Source of the DNA: Lentisphaera araneosa HTCC2155
GTDB lineage: Bacteria; Verrucomicrobiota; Lentisphaeria; Lentisphaerales; Lentisphaeraceae
Assembly: GCF_000170755.1 (NCBI RefSeq)
Contig: NZ_ABCK01000013.1
Location: 1-64,000 of the forward strand
Reading direction: 5' to 3'
Length of the DNA stretch: 64,000 bases
Shown here: one piece after another, positions 61,857 through 64,000 of the stretch
How the letters are laid out: each line of letters starts with the position of its first letter
Numbering within the stretch: position 1 is the stretch's first letter
Notes under the pieces: generated by a model
Databases searched by the model: none
What the model saw: only the letters and a program-made list of their open reading frames with translations
What the model was told of the DNA's origin: nothing
Position numbers and translations under genes: made by a program

Positions 61857-63902
61857 TTGCCTGATGACGAAAAGCTTGATTTAGTTTACGGCCTTGAAGG
61901 TCTTTACGACCTTATGGAAGATGGCGAAGACGAATTGCAAAGTGAGCGTCCAGTTTGTGACGAACTCAAAGAAGTGACAAAACAATACGATGGGGAAGAG
62001 CACATTGCCGAAGGTGGCATGAAGCGCATTTATAAAGTTTTTGATAATAAACTTAAGCGTCATGTGGCGCTGGCTCGACTTCAAAATAATATGCCTCGCG
62101 CAGCGCACGATTCATTTATACGGGAAGCTCGTTTAACGGCTTTGCTTGAACACCCGGGGATTATTTCTGTCTATAATATTGGTATCGACGGCGAAGATAT
62201 GCCTTTTTTTACCATGGAACTCAAAGTGGGTAAAAACTTAAATGAGATTGTTAGTGATTCATCAGGTACTTCACTTAATCATTTATTAGAGTCTTTTGTA
62301 CGTGTTTGTGATGCTATTTCATATGCGCATTCAAAAAATGTTTTACACCTCGATATCAAACCCGATAATATCCAAATGGGTCAGTTTGGTGAAGTGAAAG
62401 TCTGCGATTGGGGATTAGGAAAGATTATTGGTGAGGAGGATGGCGCGGAATTTGATCAGCTCTTATTTAATCCAGATTTACTCAATAACATGACTTTGAG
62501 CGGTGAGATAAAGGGTACGCCTGGTTATATGGCACCTGAACAAATAAGAGGAGAGGACAAAACACAACAAACTGACATTTTTTCATTGGGCTGTGTGCTT
62601 TATTATATTTTGTGTGGGAAGCCTGCCTTTGCAGGAGGCGTCCAAGATATGCTAGCCAGAACTCTTGTGGGAGATTTTCTCGAGCCTTCTCTACGCAGTG
62701 ATTTATGGTTGGTTCCAGAAAGTCTAAATGCAGTCGTTAATAAGGCGATGTCATCGGAAATTGATGGACGTTATAACTCGGTTGAAGAACTAAAAAATGA
62801 AGTGCACAATTATTTGGCAGGACGCTCCACTCATGCGGAAAAAGCGGGGCCTTTAAAAGAACTGAAGTTATTTTGGAAAAGGAACAAGACTTTATGTACA
62901 TTGACTTCCTTGTTCGTTGTTATCTTAATTACTGGCGCAATCGTTTTTACTTTTCAACTGCAGCAGAAAAATACTGAGCTCAAAAAGGAAAGTGAGCGTG
63001 CCGAGCAGAGTCGGCTAGCCGCCGAAAAAGAAAAGGATCTAGCTCAAGCCGCACTCAAGAGAACTGAGAATGAACGCAGTTTGGTTAAGGCCTTGGTAGA
63101 TAAGCGTAGCATTGATGTGGTGAAGGTTTACAACTTTACAGATCGAATGGTTTTCCATAATCCAAAATTGTATTTAAATCAGGCGCAGGGGCTCTTGGAG
63201 AAAATTGAACCCCTAGACAGCGAGTATGCCTGGGCAACTATGCAGTTAGGCTATGTACATTTTTTAAAGCAGCAATTTCGTGAAGCCAAAGCCTTGTTTG
63301 AAATAAGTGATAATGACCCAGAACTCCACGCACTAGCTTTGCGTTACACTCAAACTAGTCAGCCGGGACAACTTCTCGAAGTTTCAGTTTTACAGAATTT
63401 GCTGGATGACTTATTAGAAAATGAATATCGCTTGGCGGATGTCTTGAAAATAGTCCTTTATGACTCGACTCAAAGGGAAGATGCTGAGGAACGAGCTAGT
63501 TTGGCAAAGTTTCTTTTACAAAAGATTAATCTCGCATGGAATCAGCCAAGTATGATCTATGATGAGAAGGAGAAATCTCTAAAGCTTTCAGGTCAAGGTC
63601 TTGTTCGATTAGCAGTAGAAAGTAAACAACTCCATCAAACCGGGCCTTCGCCTGATCGACGCATATTTGTGACTGGTGGCTTAAGATTTCAAACATTAGA
63701 CTTAAGTGAAAGTTCTTTTAAACACTTAGAGTTGCTAGAAGGTTTGAAATTGAAAGAATTGAATATCTGTCAAAGTGAAGTGCAAGATTTGAGCGCTTTG
63801 GAAAACTTTGATAAGTTAGAAATTTTACGTATTTCTAAGGGGGCTTTTAATCAGGAACAGCTTGCACTTATTCCTGATTATATTGAAGTGTTTGAGCAGT
63901 GA
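61857..63902 (+). CDS. Transmembrane Ser/Thr kinase, WNK-like active site
   Basis: 681 residues from a TTG start. Kinase domain about 45-325: K56 in the glycine-rich loop (EGGMKRIYK), V70-A-L-A73 where VAIK is expected, E90, D166 (HLDIKPDN), D184 (CDWG). Then a TM helix (about 345-368), a charged coiled coil (about 370-405), a TPR-like part and leucine-rich-like segments (LRFQTLDLSESSFKHLELLEGL). Domain order equals that of the kinase at 8315. Operon with the sigma factor suggests that the kinase controls it or acts on the same pathway. Confidence 0.9.
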   Translation: MPDDEKLDLVYGLEGLYDLMEDGEDELQSERPVCDELKEVTKQYDGEEHIAEGGMKRIYKVFDNKLKRHVALARLQNNMPRAAHDSFIREARLTALLEHPGIISVYNIGIDGEDMPFFTMELKVGKNLNEIVSDSSGTSLNHLLESFVRVCDAISYAHSKNVLHLDIKPDNIQMGQFGEVKVCDWGLGKIIGEEDGAEFDQLLFNPDLLNNMTLSGEIKGTPGYMAPEQIRGEDKTQQTDIFSLGCVLYYILCGKPAFAGGVQDMLARTLVGDFLEPSLRSDLWLVPESLNAVVNKAMSSEIDGRYNSVEELKNEVHNYLAGRSTHAEKAGPLKELKLFWKRNKTLCTLTSLFVVILITGAIVFTFQLQQKNTELKKESERAEQSRLAAEKEKDLAQAALKRTENERSLVKALVDKRSIDVVKVYNFTDRMVFHNPKLYLNQAQGLLEKIEPLDSEYAWATMQLGYVHFLKQQFREAKALFEISDNDPELHALALRYTQTSQPGQLLEVSVLQNLLDDLLENEYRLADVLKIVLYDSTQREDAEERASLAKFLLQKINLAWNQPSMIYDEKEKSLKLSGQGLVRLAVESKQLHQTGPSPDRRIFVTGGLRFQTLDLSESSFKHLELLEGLKLKELNICQSEVQDLSALENFDKLEILRISKGAFNQEQLALIPDYIEVFEQ

Positions 63903-63905
63903 AAT

Positions 63906-64000
63906 TTATTTATCCCACCAAACTTCTTCAAGAGTTGGAAAGATGCAGTTTTTAAGTTCTTTCTCCCACTTTTTCCATTCCTCAAACATACCTTTAGCGA
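63906..64000 (-). CDS. C-terminal end of an unidentified gene
   Basis: An open - strand frame runs from the window edge to TAA at 63906-63908 and ends KNCIFPTLEEVWWDK. It is 31 codons without a stop, with sensible codon use. It is convergent with the kinase gene and truncated by the window. Family not recognisable. Confidence 0.6.
   Translation of the reverse strand, partial: AKGMFEEWKKWEKELKNCIFPTLEEVWWDK

Overview
The window looks like a chromosomal segment from a Lentisphaerota-type bacterium (PVC group, Lentisphaera-like). This is inferred from gene content, not from a database hit. The pointers are pseudopilin-like proteins with a C-terminal H-X9-DG motif, ECF sigma factors paired with transmembrane Ser/Thr kinases, secreted beta-helix proteins next to a GH29 fucosidase, and a long IntI-type integrase. 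The DNA is AT-rich throughout and most extreme in the 26-55 kb cassette region.

Left part (1-24.5 kb) is mostly housekeeping. An ISL3-family insertion (204-1550, 8-bp target duplication, frameshifted transposase) precedes amtB-glnK, which has repeated TACA/TGTA palindromes in its upstream region. Then come an aldo/keto reductase, ldhA, two small unknown genes, a convergent ECF sigma/kinase pair, a pseudopilin-like protein with an SGNH hydrolase, a three-gene secreted polysaccharide cluster (two beta-helix proteins and a GH29 alpha-fucosidase), groL, groS, dnaK and a nitrilase-family amidase.

The centre (26.07-58.3 kb) is a large chromosomal integron. The integrase gene intI (57044-58321, + strand) points away from an array of 55 attC sites that I could place individually between 26066 and 55138. 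Nearly all cassette genes lie on the - strand, reading away from intI. Cassette products are mostly small membrane proteins, lipoproteins and unknowns, with a few recognisable folds (two GNAT acetyltransferases, SMI1/KNR4, YcxB-like, DUF2262-like, L7/L12 C-terminal-like). About 19 cassettes have no convincing gene. They fall mainly into two repeated families: A, about 212 bp, always with attC type 2; and B, about 155 bp, mostly with attC type 1. Several copies are identical. An IS3 element (29793-31212) has split one cassette gene, and its removal with one 4-bp target repeat restores an in-frame 187-codon gene. A tyrosine recombinase plus IS91-type transposase unit (37.4-39.8 kb) and a second IS91-type transposase (55.4-56.6 kb, between the array and intI) also sit in the array. 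attC types used below: 1 and 1b, GTACTTTC/GAAAGTATC inner stem, about 82 bp; 2, same inner stem with CTGAGTAG/CTACTCCAG arms; 3, about 64 bp with CGAGGTACGAG; 4, GCGAAGC loop, about 67 bp; 5, 118-120 bp; 6, about 95 bp with a TGCTTCGCA-like loop; 7, about 76 bp; 8, about 67 bp with GCCTAAGCGA.

Between the housekeeping part and the distal end of the array lies a small module: a zeta-toxin-like P-loop ATPase gene and a small partner gene. It is bracketed by direct repeats that contain the 3' half of a tRNA-Pro gene, which suggests the edge of an integrated element.

Right part (58.8-64 kb): an SRAP (YedK/HMCES-type) gene next to intI, another pseudopilin-like gene, a small secreted protein, and a second ECF sigma/kinase pair, this time an operon. 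Both kinases lack the usual VAIK lysine and carry a lysine in the glycine-rich loop, as eukaryotic WNK kinases do. A partial gene runs off the right edge on the - strand.
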